Below, piece after piece: positions 46,512 to 58,439 of a stretch of 64,000 nucleotides of DNA. Under the pieces are notes generated by a model that saw nothing but the letters and a program-made list of their open reading frames with translations, did not search any database and was not told the DNA's origin. Within the stretch, counting starts at the first letter, position 1. The number at the start of each line of letters is the position of its first letter. The DNA is taken from assembly GCA_036936605.1 (NCBI GenBank), contig JAUPFV010000001.1, forward strand, positions 171,572,386-171,636,385, given 5' to 3'. This DNA is from Limnanthes douglasii subsp. nivea. Taxonomy: Eukaryota > Streptophyta > Magnoliopsida > Brassicales > Limnanthaceae. The translations under genes were made by a program, and so were the position numbers.

Positions 46512-46518
46512 TATAAAT
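46512..46518 (+). promoter_or_regulatory. TATA box of the E3 antisense gene
   Basis: TATAAAT 104 bp upstream of the ATG at 46616, at the equivalent position to 32354-32360 in E2. Flanking sequence is also conserved. Confidence 0.6.
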
Positions 46519-46615
46519 TAGTCCACTTTTCACTGTTTTATCATCTTCATTATCTTTACTCTGTTAATCTTCAAAGCTTATACCTCTCAAAAAACCCTTC
46601 TTTTGTTGTGAGTTT

Positions 46616-49587
46616 ATGTTCACAGCAAGAAACGCCCTTGTAAAAGGTGGGTGGCTCAACTTATCGGATTTAGAAAAAGCTCAAAAGGTTGAATGAGAAA
46701 AGCACATAGCTGCGGGCCTCCCTGTTTCTCATGTTGACAAGCCTAATACACCAAGCTCGGAGCCTGATCGGGGTTCATCTTTTGCCAAAATTTCTAAACC
46801 CAGAAGGTTATTCGAGCCCATCCTTTCTCCAATCGCTTCAGGCTCATCGGTTCAAGAATCAGAGCCCGTTGTTGAACCAGAACAGGTGGTTACAAGCCTT
46901 AGGAAACCTTCCCATTCCTTGCTATGGGATCAGACGCTGATATTTCCCCGGAGAAGCTAGTAGACCGACGAAGGGGTCGTTTGGTGAAAAGTCAGGCTGC
47001 TACTGCACAACCTAAACCTCAAAAATCCACGCCTTCTAAATCCGGGGCTAAGATTAAGACTACAGGGTGAGAAGCGCCCATTAAAATTCCCAAGGACAAG
47101 CTGTCTGTTCCGGAGGCAACTAGTTCAAGCCTTCGGAAAGACACCTCCGGATATGAGCCCCAGCCGGACTCTAGACCACAAGAGGAAAAGAATGCTCAAC
47201 AATCCGGATGGCCTACTGAGCCAACCACTAGCTCTTCTCTCCCAAAAACAACTGACAATCCCTCCATGGTAATGGAGGATGTAATGGAGGACAGCATCGA
47301 AGAAGCCCCTTTTGAGACTGATGTCTCTGGGCAAACAAGTGAGACTGCCATCACCAAGAAAAGCAAAGGCAAAGAGAAAGTGTGTTTAAAGCATCCGGAC
47401 CTACCGGAGTGCCTTGTGGGAAACGTGGGGCCTTGTTTCCACAAAGTAAGTGTTAAATATCTACTAGCCATGAAGAAGATCAATGACGCTTTAATTCATA
47501 CAGCTGAACTTGGCCGGATGAGGACGAAATGGGGGATTCCGAAAAATGTTAAAGTGAGGATATCAGTTGATCCGGAGACGCCCATGGACTCCAAACTCAA
47601 TGAGATAGTTTTCTACACTGAGTTATTTAAATGGGGGCTTAGGTTTCCCTTGGACCCAGAAACAGTAAGATATTTCCATCTGATAAAGCTTTTGCCCAAG
47701 TCAACTAAGCCCTAATGCCTGGTTCACCCTTATGGCATGTATCATGGCTTCCAGGCTCTCTGGAATTCCTCTTCCGATGGAGCAATTCGCTGTTGTAGCA
47801 AGCCTCTACAAAAACCATGTCATCCCTTTCTATCACTTTAACATGAGTGACGATTACAAGGCGGTGGATGACTTACTCGAGTCGGAGAAAAGCTGGAAGA
47901 CTCAATTTATGTTCATCAACGGTGCCTGGGAGAATGGGAAGAAAATTAAAGCTGGTGTCAACCCAAGCATGCTTACCAGCAGATGGCAAAGTGATGGTAA
48001 AAATCTCATTACATACTTCTACTTTTACTTATAATTTTTTTTTATCTAATTCCTCTTCTTCTGTTTTTTGGTAGTGCTGCCCAAGGATTTCAATGATTAC
48101 TTAGAGGCTGGGCAGACTACTTGTGCCAAGCTAAATGCTTGGACTGTTGAGAAATGGGGAAACCTCTTCCACAACTGTTTTACCGGAGGAAATTTAACAA
48201 GATCCTATCTTTGAATACAACTGACCGGAGGGACATGTCTTGGGAGGAATTAACCACTACACCCCCTCCGGGAGTGATTCTCCGGAAGACAGAGGGAAAA
48301 GATGAGAAATTGGTCTTGTCGGGCAGAGCTAAAGCCCCAATCAAGATGAAGGGAAAAAAATTTAAGGCCAAGCAAGGTGTGGTTGAGGCCAATCCTACCG
48401 AAGTGGAGGAAGCTATCCCAAAAAACCCAGAAGGACAAGATCAAGGGCAGAGTGATGTTTCCTTACTGCAAGTGGTGGAACACGAAAGCACCAAGGAAGT
48501 AGTTGGGTCTCCAAAACCCCAAAAGGCTCCCAAAAAGGAAAGAAAACGGGGAGCAGAAGGTGGAGACAGGGAGGCCAAGAAAAAGAAAACCTCGAAGGGA
48601 GATGAAGTTTCTCTCCGGGATGTGGAGTCTCCATCTCCAGCTGACCCAACTGACCCCACTCAAGCAGAAGAAATTCCAAGTGAGTTTCACACTGGAGAGG
48701 GTGCCGGAGGGGATATCAACATTGATGGTGTCGATATCTCAGGGCTTCAATGGATTGGTCTTTACTTTGAAGTATTTGCCAAGGATGATTTTGCTGGACC
48801 GTACCTCCCCCAAAACTCTTCGAACATCGTCACTTTCAATGGTAAGTCGTTTTCTGTTTCGAGTGAGAGAGACATCATTACCCACTCCTTATTAAGCAAT
48901 ATCTAGCCATTGCTTACTTTAGAGAAGCAAGTGCGCAATAAGTCATCCATCATTAATACCCTCAACTCTGACAGAGAGAAGCTGTCTAGTGACCTCCTTA
49001 GTACCAACCAAAATGCTGAGGTATTGAAGAAAGAGAACAAGGAGTTGAAGAAACATCAGAAGGACTTGGCCACCAGGTTGGCCACTTCGGAGGGAGTTGG
49101 CAAAGAACTCTAATTGAAGCAGTCTGATCTAGAAAGAAACCTTTTTTCTTCAAAAGAGGAGGTGAAGGCCAAAGATAGCACCATTCAGACCCTAACCAAT
49201 GAAAGGATCTCACTTTAAAACATTGTATCCAAGGCTGAACAATAAAAATATGACTTGTTAAGGGAGCGGGAGAAAACAATCCAGGGTAGGATTGATGCTT
49301 ATACCAACGAGGTGATAGATTCTCATGAGGAAAGGTATGCCGAAGTCAAGTCAGATATGGTCCTGCTCTTCCATGAAAAATTTCCGAAGAGGACACTGGG
49401 AGATTTATGGAGATTCGTGGAATACGAAGACCTTGCCCACCATACCATGGCTGATAGCGATAAATATAACTACTCCAGTGGCTGGGATGAGACAACCGAT
49501 GAAGAGAAGACTGGGGAGAGTCTGGATGATTACCCAAAGAAGAAGAAGCCAAGTGAGGCTGAGCCATCTAAGAAAGCTCAGTCTTAA
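46616..49587 (+). pseudogene. E3 antisense gene, most complete copy, two exons
   Basis: On the strand opposite to gag-pol. N-terminus 'MFTARNALVKGGWLNLSDLE', in-frame TGA at 46694, a frameshift near 46915 and then a charged region. 'HPDLPECLVGNVGPCFHKV' and 'TELGRMRTKWGIPKNVKV'-type sequence leads into 'FPLDPETVRYFHLIKL' and, after a 1-base shift near 47695, 'ACIMASRLSGIPLPMEQF', 'FYHFNM' and 'WKTQFMFINGAWENG'. This domain resembles the Pfam 'putative gypsy type transposon' family. A 78-nt intron (47997-48074) is followed by 'LPKDFNDYLEAG'. Then come a Lys-rich nuclear-targeting-like region (48340-48610), a coiled-coil stretch rich in Lys/Glu/Leu (48910-49250) and an acidic C-terminus ending 'KKAQS'. 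Further stops are at 48904, 49111 and about 49217-49243. About 960 residues if unbroken. Biochemical role unknown. Confidence 0.87.
47997..48074 (+). other. Probable spliceosomal intron in the E3 antisense gene (78 nt)
   Basis: Donor GTAAAAATCT, a T-rich tract and acceptor TTTTTTGGTAG. Removal joins 'WQSD' to 'VLPKDF' in frame. Position and phase match the E2 intron. Confidence 0.87.
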
Positions 49588-49609
49588 AGTACCCACTATC
49601 TTTTTAATT

Positions 49610-49735
49610 TTCTGTGATTGAACCAAAGTCCTTGGATGGCGAAGGCATTTTTTGTAACCATGTCCGGCCCTTGTCCGGATAAACCTTTCTGTTTTGATAA
49701 TTCAAAGTCCTTGGATGGCCAAGGCATTTCGTACA
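49610..49735. repeat. Duplicated CCTTGGATGGCCAAGG hairpin block at the convergent ends of E3
   Basis: AAAGTCCTTGGATGG(C/G)(C/G)AAGGCA near 49624 (one stem mismatch) and 49706 (perfect). In between is a TCCGGCCCTTGTCCGGA motif. It follows the antisense-gene stop, as in E2. Confidence 0.85.
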
Positions 49736-50090
49736 TTTTAATGGGTAGTTTCATTTTACACAACTCTTGCATTGTTTCATAGTTTTTCAATTTTGGTGGC
49801 TAATGTTTAAACATACCTTAGTTATTTTACAAGTATTTTAAAGTGAGAGTGTTTAAATTCTCCAATGAAAAATGTTTAAGTAGTCATCACTCCACCAATT
49901 CAATTTGATATGCCCTAAAAAATTTCAAAGAAAACTATAAACTGAAACACTTCAAATCTCTTAAGAAGACATCATATTTTATAAAAAAGACCGGACACCT
50001 CATTAAAACCTCCCCGAGCCACCAGGAAGGAAAGAGTATGCCCCCAAATATTTACATTAACTTTTAAACAAGTAAATATTTACATAGTTT

Positions 50091-51051
50091 TTATTCCAAG
50101 TACAACCGGAGGTGCTCAATATTCCAGGGGTGATTCAAAATTCTTCCATCCTTATCTTGGAGCCGGTATGTCCTAGGCTTAAGCTTTTCACTGACCACAT
50201 AGAGTCCTTCCCAAGTTGGAGCTAACTTACCGAACTGCTTCTCCTTAGTATGTAGGAATACTTTTCTCAATACCTTATCACCTGGTTGAAAATCCCTTCT
50301 CTTAATTTTAGAAGCAAACCTGCTTCTCATCAAACCTTGATAGTGTGTGGCTCTGAGGTGAGCCTTGATTCTTATTTCTTCCATCAAGTCAAGCTGGCCT
50401 CTGACTGCCACTTCGTTAGCGTGTTCGGATAAATTATGAACTCGAAATGAAGGAAGAGTAGCTTCTATGGGAGCTATGGCATCCATCCCATATACTAAGG
50501 CAAAGGGAGACTCTTGTGTTGCAGCCCCGAGAGTGGTCCGGTAAGCCCACAAGACTTCTTGTAAATAACTTGGCCATTTTCCAGCAGCTCCCTCTAAATT
50601 CTTCTTCAAACCAGACAGTATTGTCCTGTTAGACACTTCAACTTGACCGTTTTCCTGTGGGTGAAAAGGAGAAGAGAAGCAGTGTTGAATGCCTCTAGAG
50701 GCACAGAAAGTCTCTATTTCCTTGTAGTCAAATTGTGGCCCATTGTCTGTAGTTATCTTCAGTGGAACTCCAAATCTGCAACAAATGTTTGACATGATGA
50801 ATTTGATAACAGCTTTCGAGGTAGTTCCTGCCAATGGGGCTGCTTCAATCCACTTCGAAAAGTACAATGGCAAAAATTATAGTTCTGCACCCCCCGAACG
50901 CCACGGGTAGAGGTCCCACTAAATCCATCCCCCATCGAGAAAAAGGTATTGGCTCAGAAATCGACTCCAAAGGGACATCTGGGGTATAAATTTCATTATT
51001 ATATCGTTGGCATGGATCACACTTTTTTACCAAATCCTTGGCATCTTGCAT
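50091..51051 (-). pseudogene. E3 integrase, frameshifted
   Basis: The zinc region end 'KKCDPCQRYNN' and 'SRWGMDLVGPLPVAFGG' (50845-51051) are followed by a shift near 50860 that destroys the first catalytic Asp ('AIDYFSKW' elsewhere). The 260-residue frame 50091-50873 resumes with 'FSKWIEAAPLAG', the second Asp in 'TTDNGPQF', and the catalytic Glu in 'NGQVEVSNRT'. It then runs through the whole C-terminal domain to 'HPWNIEHLRLYLE'. The upstream zinc ligands lie at 51060-51190 in another frame. Confidence 0.88.
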
Positions 51052-51193
51052 TATGGAGGGCCATTAGTACCCAGCTAATAAAACTCTTCTAGTTAGAGCC
51101 CTGAATCCACAGTGTGTAGATCCCTCACCATCATGTAGTTCAGAGAGCACTATTTGAGACTCATCGAACCCCAAACATCGCAAGAGGAGTTTA

Positions 51194-52260
51194 CTATAAG
51201 ATTTTTTTATAAAGAACATCTCTTAGGATGACAAAACCACGAGCCTTGTACTTTACTTTCCTTACTACTGCTTTTTCCAGAGGCAAGATGTCATCTGAGA
51301 GATATTGAAGGAGAGAAAATCTCCAATCTTGGGGCTGTTTTATCTGTATATTCAAACTTTCTTCTTCCTCATCCAGATTAATTTGAATGAATGGACATTC
51401 TTGCACATGTATCCAAGGGTAGGACTCAGAGTAGGCTATGGTTGCTAAGGAGTCTGCTAGCGTATTTTCCGTTCGGGGTATGTGCTCATAAGTGACGCTT
51501 TTGAAATTGAGGGCCACTTCTTTGAGGATGAATAAATATTTAATTAGGTGCTCTTTTTTAGCTTCAGATTGGCCTTGTCCATGATGGATAAGAAGCTGAG
51601 AGTCACTCATTAACCTGACCCTTTTGGCTGCACAGATGAGAGCTAACTTCAAACCAGCTATAGCAGCCTCATATTCAGACTCATTATTGGAAGCCCTGAA
51701 GGCAAAGCATATAGCCAGGTACATTCTGTCACCGTACGGAGAGGTTAAACATATCCCAACGCCACAACCCATGTTACTTGATCCACCATCAGTCTGGATG
51801 ACCCATACTTTTTTTATTTTTTACCCCGGTTGCTTGTCTAGTATCCCTATCTGAGTGAAATTCAACTAAGAAATCAGCCACAGTTTGGGCTTTGACTGCT
51901 GTTCGGGGGGAAAAATCAATATCGTAGTCTCCCAGTTCTACTAACAACTTGGTCATTCTACTTGAAATGTCGCCTTTTGGAGAACGTTTTTAAGGGAAAA
52001 GACGTTCGAACAATGATAGAATAAGCCTGAAAATAGGGCCTCATCTTCCTCGCAGCAATTACCAGGGCTAGTGCTAATTTTTTAAGTTTTAAATATCGTT
52101 TTTGTGCATCTATCAAGCTTTTGCTGATATAATACACCGGACGAGGATAATTATCTACTTCCCTTACCAACACTACACTTATAGCACAATCAGAGACTGC
52201 CAAGTATACGAAGAGGGTCTCCCCATCAATGGGTTTAAACAAAGTCTTGGGGGAAGACAA
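51194..52260 (-). pseudogene. E3 RNase H plus second plant-type RNase H and integrase start
   Basis: 51958-52260 is the first RNase H ('LFVYLAVSDCAISVVLVREVDNYPRPVYYISKSL'). 51194-51772 is the RNase HI-like domain ('ASNNESEYEAAIAGLKLA', 'LMSDSQLLIHHGQ', 'EHIPRTENTLADSLA'), running on into the integrase N-terminus 'KYKARGFVILRDVLYKK'. A frame break near 51800-51950 separates them. Confidence 0.88.
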
Positions 52261-53244
52261 TGCTTTTTAATCTCATCGAAGGCCTCATCACACTGTGGGG
52301 ACCAATTGAAATCTTTTGCACCTTTAAGAGTTTGAAAAAACGGGGCGCACCTCTCCGAAGACCTTGAAATAAAACGGTTTAGTGCAGCCAGCCTCCCGGT
52401 CAATCGTTGTACCTCTTTAATATTCCGAGGAGGCTCCATTTGTAGTAATGTATTAAGTTTGTCTGGATCAGGCTGTATCCCTTTCTCACTTATTACATAC
52501 CCCAAAAATTTCCCAGACTGCACTCCAAAGACACACTTCTCTGGGTTCAGTTTTAAATTTACTTTCACCAAGTTAGCAAACGTTTCTTGAAGATCTGCCA
52601 AGTGTAGCTCTTCTTCCATAATTTTCACCATCATGTCATCGATGTAAACTTCCATGTTCCTTCCGATTTGATCAGCAAAAGCCTTGTTCACCAACCTCAG
52701 ATAAGTAGCCCCAGCATTTTTTAACCCAAACGGCATTACCTTGTAACAATGGAGGCCCCTATCAGTAATAAAATGTAGTATGTTCTTGATCTTTCAGATC
52801 TAATTGAATCTGATTATACCCGAAGAAGGCATCCATAAAAGACAACAGCTTGTTTCCAGATGTGGAGTCCACCAACTGATCAATTCGGGGGACCGGATAT
52901 AAATCCTTTGGGCAAGCTCTGTTGAGATCTGTGAAATTGATGCACATACGCCATTTACCATTTTTCTTTTTTACCAACACCGGGTTGGCTGTCCATAAAG
53001 GGTATTGAGATTCATTTATGTGCCCTATTTTAGTAAGCCGGTCAACCTCTTGAACTATGATATCAACCTTTTCCTTAGAAAATGCTCTTCTCTTTTGTAC
53101 AACAGGTGCTATGTCCCTTCGGATGGATAATTTGTGTGATATAATGTCTGCTGGTACTCCGGTAACATCAGCATTGCACCAAGCAAAGACATGCTGATGG
53201 TTTTTCAAGCAATCTAACATTTTACCCTTTAATTCTGATGTCAT
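52179..53244 (-). pseudogene. E3 reverse transcriptase, one frameshift
   Basis: 53244-52762 carries the linker and RT N-terminus ('DLNRACPKDLYPVPRIDQLVDS', 'FMDAFFGYNQI'). A one-base shift near 52765 moves to 52736-52179 ('MPFGLKNAGATYLRLV', catalytic 'VYIDDMMVK' intact, 'KFLGYVISEKGI'). The C-terminus shifts again at the start of RNase H. Apart from the shift, all RT motifs are well kept. Confidence 0.9.
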
Positions 53245-53375
53245 CTTAGATCCTATCTTGACAATTTTTCTTTCAGCCAGAGAGTGAGTTTCAACTTCTT
53301 CAATTGGTATTAAAATACCAGGGTTCTCTCTGGGTCATCAATTTCACCCTCTCCCCCAGTGGGCCCCTCAAACTA

Positions 53376-54271
53376 CTATTCCTCATTGATCAGAACTGCC
53401 CCCAACGTCCGAGGAGCCAGTGTTGTTGCATAACACTCTCTTGCTACCTTTTGGCTGCTTCGAACAACTCCCTCTTGTCCTTGCACAACATACTTCAAGC
53501 ATTGGTGGACTGTTGAAGCCACATCATGCATCCTGGAGAGCCAAGATCTCCCCAGAATAACATTATAACAAGTGGGGCAATCCACCACAACGAATAGTAT
53601 TCTAACCATCTTTTTAAAAGGGTCTTTGCTCAATAAAACCTCCTCCTCGAACTCCCTGATCACATCTGCTGAGCTTCCAGTGAAAACCACAATTGACATG
53701 TTCGAACGTTGAATTACTACCGATTTTTTCATTTTTTATAGGAAGTTAAAAAGAGAACATTGGCAGAACTTCCGGTGTCCACCAAAATTCGTCTTATGTC
53801 ATTGCCCCCGATGGATGCTCCTATGACAACAACATCTTCATGAGGACCAACAATATCCCTAAAGTCATCCTCATAAAAAACAATACAGGGAAATGGAATC
53901 TGTGATTGGTAGGAAGTCATGCCTTCTTCCAGTTGGGTAGCTAAAGTATGAACGTGCCTCTTTCTCGAAGTAGTTGGTCCAGTCATGGTGTCTCCTCCGA
54001 AAATTGTAAGTGACTCAAAAAAGCTAATAAGTCCGGACACAATCTTGCAATGCTCCGTGATAACACCCACTTTATTCCGGGTTGGATCAGGATCTAAATA
54101 TTCTGACTCTACATCAAACTTTTCAATTATAACCATAGCCCCATCCGGAGCCGACATGCCTGCATTGTTTGGACTAGCCCGATGAGCATTATCAGGCCTA
54201 TTTCCACCTCTTCTTTTAACATATGCCCCCAACTTTCCTCTTTCAATCAAATTCTGCACTTCCTGTTTCAA
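53376..54271 (-). pseudogene. E3 gag C-terminus and aspartic protease
   Basis: 53729-54271 has the gag tail 'YVKRRGGNRPDNAHR', 'SEYLDPDPTRNKVG' and the protease active site 'LVDTGSSAN' intact. A small shift at 53730 leads to 53376-53732 with 'NVILGRSWLSRMHD'. The zinc-knuckle-like region just upstream (54270-54360) is damaged by a stop and small deletion. Confidence 0.88.
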
Positions 54272-55556
54272 CGCAATACAATCCTCAGTGGTATGGCCAG
54301 TATCATTGTGATACTAGCAGAAACAATTATTACGGCTCTCCCTAACAGATTGTAATGCATAGTGGCTACACTTTCTTTCAACTCAGCAAACCACTCCGGT
54401 TGAACCCAATGCCCTCGCTTATTCCTAGATTGCTGGCTCTGGGCTGGCGCAGCTGAACGAGACTGAGCTTTGGCCCTGTTATGACCCTGTCCGACTTCCT
54501 TGGCCTTGTTCCCGGACTGGTTTTGGTTTTGATTTGGTGCAGCTGGAGCAGATCTCACCTGCATGTGCACCCTAGTTTTCTTTGTTTCATCTACATTAAT
54601 CTGTTTACCGACCGGATTCAACAGACCTCCCCATGTCATGGTCTTCTTCATGGTTACCGAATCAGCCAAGTTCCCGGGGTTCAAGCCCTGCCTTAGAGAA
54701 GCTATTGCTACTTGTTCAAAGCAATCAGCAAATCCATTCTTGGTATTTACAAAACGAGTTATGTATTATTTTAAAGATTCGTTTGGTTCTTGGGCACAAT
54801 GGATAATTGTGTCGTCATTGCCCTTTACTTCCTTACTTCCAACAAACTGCCTTCGAAAGGCCACCCAAAAATTGTCGAAATTTCTGATGCAACCCTGCGG
54901 AAAACTATCGTACCACTTCAGAGCACTTCCCGTGAAAGATTGGGAGAATTCTCTACAAAGTAATTTTTTGTCATCATTACAATTCATCATAAATGTTTTG
55001 AATTGTTCTAAGTGGTTATCTGGGTCTATACTACCATCATAGTTTTCCATTTTCGTATTGTCAAACCTCTTAGGAAGGTTTCCGGACAGTACTTGGAGGA
55101 CAATGGAGATTGTCTCCAATTTCGGCCACGACTGAAAACAGTATCTTCGTTAGGAGTTGCAAAGATATCCGGCTCATCATGGAAGACAAAAGGATCCATT
55201 AACAATCGATCTACATGTGTCCGGCCGTGACTGTGAGACGATCCTTTGCTCAGATGCCTCTTCAACCTTCCATGCCTATCCTTTTTTCTTGAGTACTTTT
55301 TGACCAACTTTTGTTTCTTTTTAGAACGGCCTTCATCACTGTTGGATAACAAGGATTCTTCAACTCCATCTTCACCTGAGGAGCTACTGGAAGACTCTGA
55401 GTCTGAATCAGAGCTCTCCACTGGTTTAGACCGGTGAGACTTTTTTGAGCTAGCATGAGTCTTTTTGGCACTCACATGGGTTTTTGATGGCTCATGCTCT
55501 CTTGGGTTGTCAGTATGATGAGCCACTGATGCCTTAGACTTCTCTTTTGTGCCCAT
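54268..55556 (-). pseudogene. E3 gag
   Basis: Three overlapping frames: 55026-55556 (charged N-terminus, Ser-rich tract, 'KKYSRKKDRHGRLKRH'), 54766-55119 (gag core 'NYDGSIDPDNHLEQF', 'LLCREFSQSFTGSALKWY', 'FWVAFRRQFVGSKE') and 54268-54684 ('GGLLNPVGKQINVDETKKTRVH', Gln/Ala/Pro-rich linker). Frameshifts lie near 55070 and 54740. Same architecture as E2 gag. Confidence 0.88.
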
Positions 55557-55739
55557 CTCTGCTCTCTTGACAACCCTCAGAGCTTCTATTTCAAATTTTA
55601 ACCTATCTCACTCCTCAATCGTATATTCATCATTTTCCCCCACCACTTCTGCCAAAGCTGGTGGTACTTCTTACACGTCCGGATTCATCCGAACTGATTT
55701 CTCTTAATGGTTTTGAATGCTAGATTCAAGCACCTTCTT

Positions 55740-55757
55740 CTCCCACTATGGTCGCCA
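55740..55757 (-). other. E3 primer-binding site candidate
   Basis: Minus strand TGGCGACCATAGTGGGAG, three bases inside the LTR; one base different from E1's. Confidence 0.75.
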
Positions 55758-55760
55758 ATT

Positions 55761-56136
55761 TGGTGTGGATTATTTTCAACTGAGGGTAATTTTGTCTAGA
55801 GTTTTGTCATGTTTCAAGGGTATTTAATGTTTGGATAGATTGTAGTGAGATATTGGAGCTATCTAGTTGTATTAAATGTTCATTACCCTCATTAATGAAA
55901 GTGGTTGGGTATTTATACCCTTAATTGTGGGCCACATGGGCTTTCGGGTCAATTTATGAATTCGGGTCAAGTTTAATGACCCATTAATCTTTAAGCAAAT
56001 AAGTAATTAGCTTAGTCATGAAGTGATTTAGGTTTTAATACATTTAGTCCTGTTCGGATGGTTCAGTGGGTGGCTTTTGTCCGAATTTCCCCTGTCCGGT
56101 TCTCTCAGTGAGTGGTGAGAAAATCCGGACTCATCA
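55761..56136 (-). repeat. E3 5' LTR (376 bp)
   Basis: TGGTGTGG to ACTCATCA, followed by AGTCT (56137-56141), the second copy of the target duplication. Confidence 0.95.
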
Positions 56137-56141
56137 AGTCT

Positions 56142-57950
56142 CAGGAGTGATAACTTCTTCAGCATTTCTCCTAGTCTTATTTTCTGGTATAACTTGTTTT
56201 TTTTTTCTTTAGAAGTCTCACCCTGAGAATTTTTCTTCAGACCCTTCTTCGGTTTGTGGCTTGGGGCCCTTATCTTGAGTATGAAGAATGACACGTGCAT
56301 CTGGAGAAGCTAATCTTTTCACCGCATCTCCTGAAGAAAGAGGCTCCATTAGTTTATCCGCAGCCACGACGGATTCAGGGGATATCTTCCACTGATGACT
56401 TTGGACAAAATTTAAAGGGTCAAAAGACTTGTGAAATCCGTTTGACCACTCTTTTGCTATCCATTTACTCAGTTTGGAGAATGTCTCCTAGGCTGTAACA
56501 CGTCGAATTTGATAGTGCATCAAATTTTTGCACAATGAAAATCAATTTAGTTGAAATTTTGAGAGAAATGAATATAAAGAGGTAAGGTACTTATTGGTGC
56601 TCTTCCATTTTAGAGACAACCTTGAGGGGTTCTTTGTTGAAATCTCTTTTCCCTTCTCGCAGCAGCCATAAATGAGAAATAATTTATGTTTCCATGTCTT
56701 ATCTACCTCGAAGAGATCATCTATTATTTTTGAAGAGTTTCCGAGGCTCAGATAGTAAAATGGGAGAACATGATTTTTTGAGACATCAATCTTGGCTATA
56801 AACTGTTCTATAGAGAGAGGAATTTTGGCGAGTCTTGAAACCATCATGCAAGATATCAGCATAAACCCGAGGTTGGGATTTTCTTGACTAGGGTGGAGGT
56901 CAATTATTTTGAAGTAGTCCACAACTACTGGATCCAATGTGAATAGGAGACCCTAGTTTAAAATTTATGGGTATATTATCAACTCAATTTCCCCACATGA
57001 AAGAGGAGTATCTCCCATAAAAGCAACCAAAAAGAAACATTCTCTAGAATTCCCTATTTTTTTCAAAGAGTTTCAGACTCAAACAGGTCAAAAAATTTGC
57101 ATTTCACGTTGCTAAGTGCAATAAGATATTCAGGGAGGATGTTTTTAAGGTTCATACTCAAGTTGAAAGCTAGTTTTTCAGGAAGTATGAGAACTTATTT
57201 GGTCTTTTTCATTTTCTTGGGCTTTGTTTTCTTTTTCACAACATTCTCCTCTGAGTTAGGAGTAGGTGTGTCATCAATTATTTGAATCTTTGAATCACTA
57301 TTAGTCCTTGATTCAGAGTCAGCAGCCTTACCATATGGTTTATCTTGAGTTTGGGAGGTGTAGTTACATTAGTACCTTGATCTTAGGAAGATGATTTTGC
57401 GACATTGTATGGATTGATGTGTGGTTTCAAAGCTAATTTGTTGATATTTTTTGAAGGAATCACGTGTGGCTTTTTATTTATCTAGTTGTTTCCTTTAAGG
57501 GAGGAGGTCTTGGGAGGATTTATAGATTGTTAGTAGGGGTTTTTGCTTTATGGCGTGAGCAATGTTGATTTTTTTGAATATTAGGCTCTTCAGATTCTCC
57601 TATGGCAATGAACTGACTTTTGCGAGGAGGTTTTCTTTACTTGTTTGAGGTGATTGATCTTTGTTTGATCGAGACGGCTTTTGTGAGCAAGGTGTAGGTG
57701 ATTCATCTTGGTTTGAGAGACATCTGATGTCAACTAAAGGTGATGATTTTCGGTAGGAGGCCAGAGACCATATGTGAATGTTTGAACAACGTGAAAAACT
57801 ATACTAGTAGCTTCTCTCTCATCAGCTCTTTATGTGATGATAATCTAGTCCTAGGCGTTTTTAGATTGAACGTAAACAGAATGGGAGGAGGTCGGAAGCA
57901 GATCAGACAAAACTTCATGGACAGTGTGTGGTGGCAATAGTGGAGGAGCT
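56142..57950 (-). pseudogene. E4 antisense gene, 5' part
   Basis: The minus strand shows a degraded N-terminal region (57300-57950), then 'DDTPTPNSEENVVKKKTK' and 'NLSMNLKNILPEYL' (57130-57280). A clear domain at 56542-56937 follows: 'MDPVVVDYFKIIDLHPSQENPN', 'CMMVSRLAKIPLSIEQF', 'FYYLSLGNSSKIIDDLF' and 'WKHKLFLIYG'. It aligns along its length with the E2 and E3 antisense genes at low identity. A probable intron (56488-56590) comes next, then 'ETFSKLSKWIAKEWSNGFHKS', the equivalent of E3's exon 2 start. The frame runs up to the E3 insertion and continues beyond it at 45796. A TATA-like TATAAATAC is on the minus strand near 58022. Confidence 0.78.
56488..56590 (-). other. Probable intron in the E4 antisense gene (~103 nt)
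   Basis: Donor GTACCTTACC just after 'KWKSTNK', acceptor at TTACAGCCTAG; removing it opens the frame into the conserved exon 2. CAG five bases earlier is an alternative acceptor. It has the same location as the introns of E2 and E3. Confidence 0.68.
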
Positions 57951-58439
57951 ATTTAGACGTCAAACTTTCTCTCTTTACCTCTAGAATTGAATTATGGTAG
58001 GTGAAATAAGTTATAAAATAGTATTTATAGATAGAGTTGTGAAGATCGGTATGGGATTTTTTTATGGGGAAGTTGTAGGGTTAGGCGAATTCTTATTGGA
58101 TAAAGTCTGATTTGACATATAATGAGCACCTAGTGAGTGCAATTTGAAGTAGATTGACAGTTGTTACGTGTGTCAGATAAGGCAGTACATTTACCCATTA
58201 GCTTCCATTAACTTTTACACTATTCAAGAAGTCAGTTTTAATACCCTACATGAATTTTGAGGAGTTACAAATTCTAAATAAATTGAAGTATAATATATGA
58301 TTAGTAAATCTTTGAGAAGAAGCGAAGCTCTCCTCGAAAAATGCATAGTTAACATTGTCTAGGCAACATTTTAGAGTAATTCCAACGAGAAAATAGAAAT
58401 TGGTTCATATACAACATTTCTTAGTTCTTCATCGAATTT

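Larger units (their letters stand above)
45802..56136 (-). mobile_element. E3: complete-length Tat-type element, 10335 bp, inserted in E4
   Basis: Two 376-bp LTRs flanked by AGTCT. Minus-strand order is LTR, primer site, gag, protease, RT, RNase H, second RNase H, integrase, then the plus-strand antisense gene and polypurine tract. The LTRs differ at about 22 of 376 positions (~6%), so it is probably somewhat older than E2. Frameshifts in RT and integrase and stops in the antisense gene make it defective. It shares a family with E1 and E2; its protease-RT linker DNA is nearly the same as the right-hand half of E2. Confidence 0.96.
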
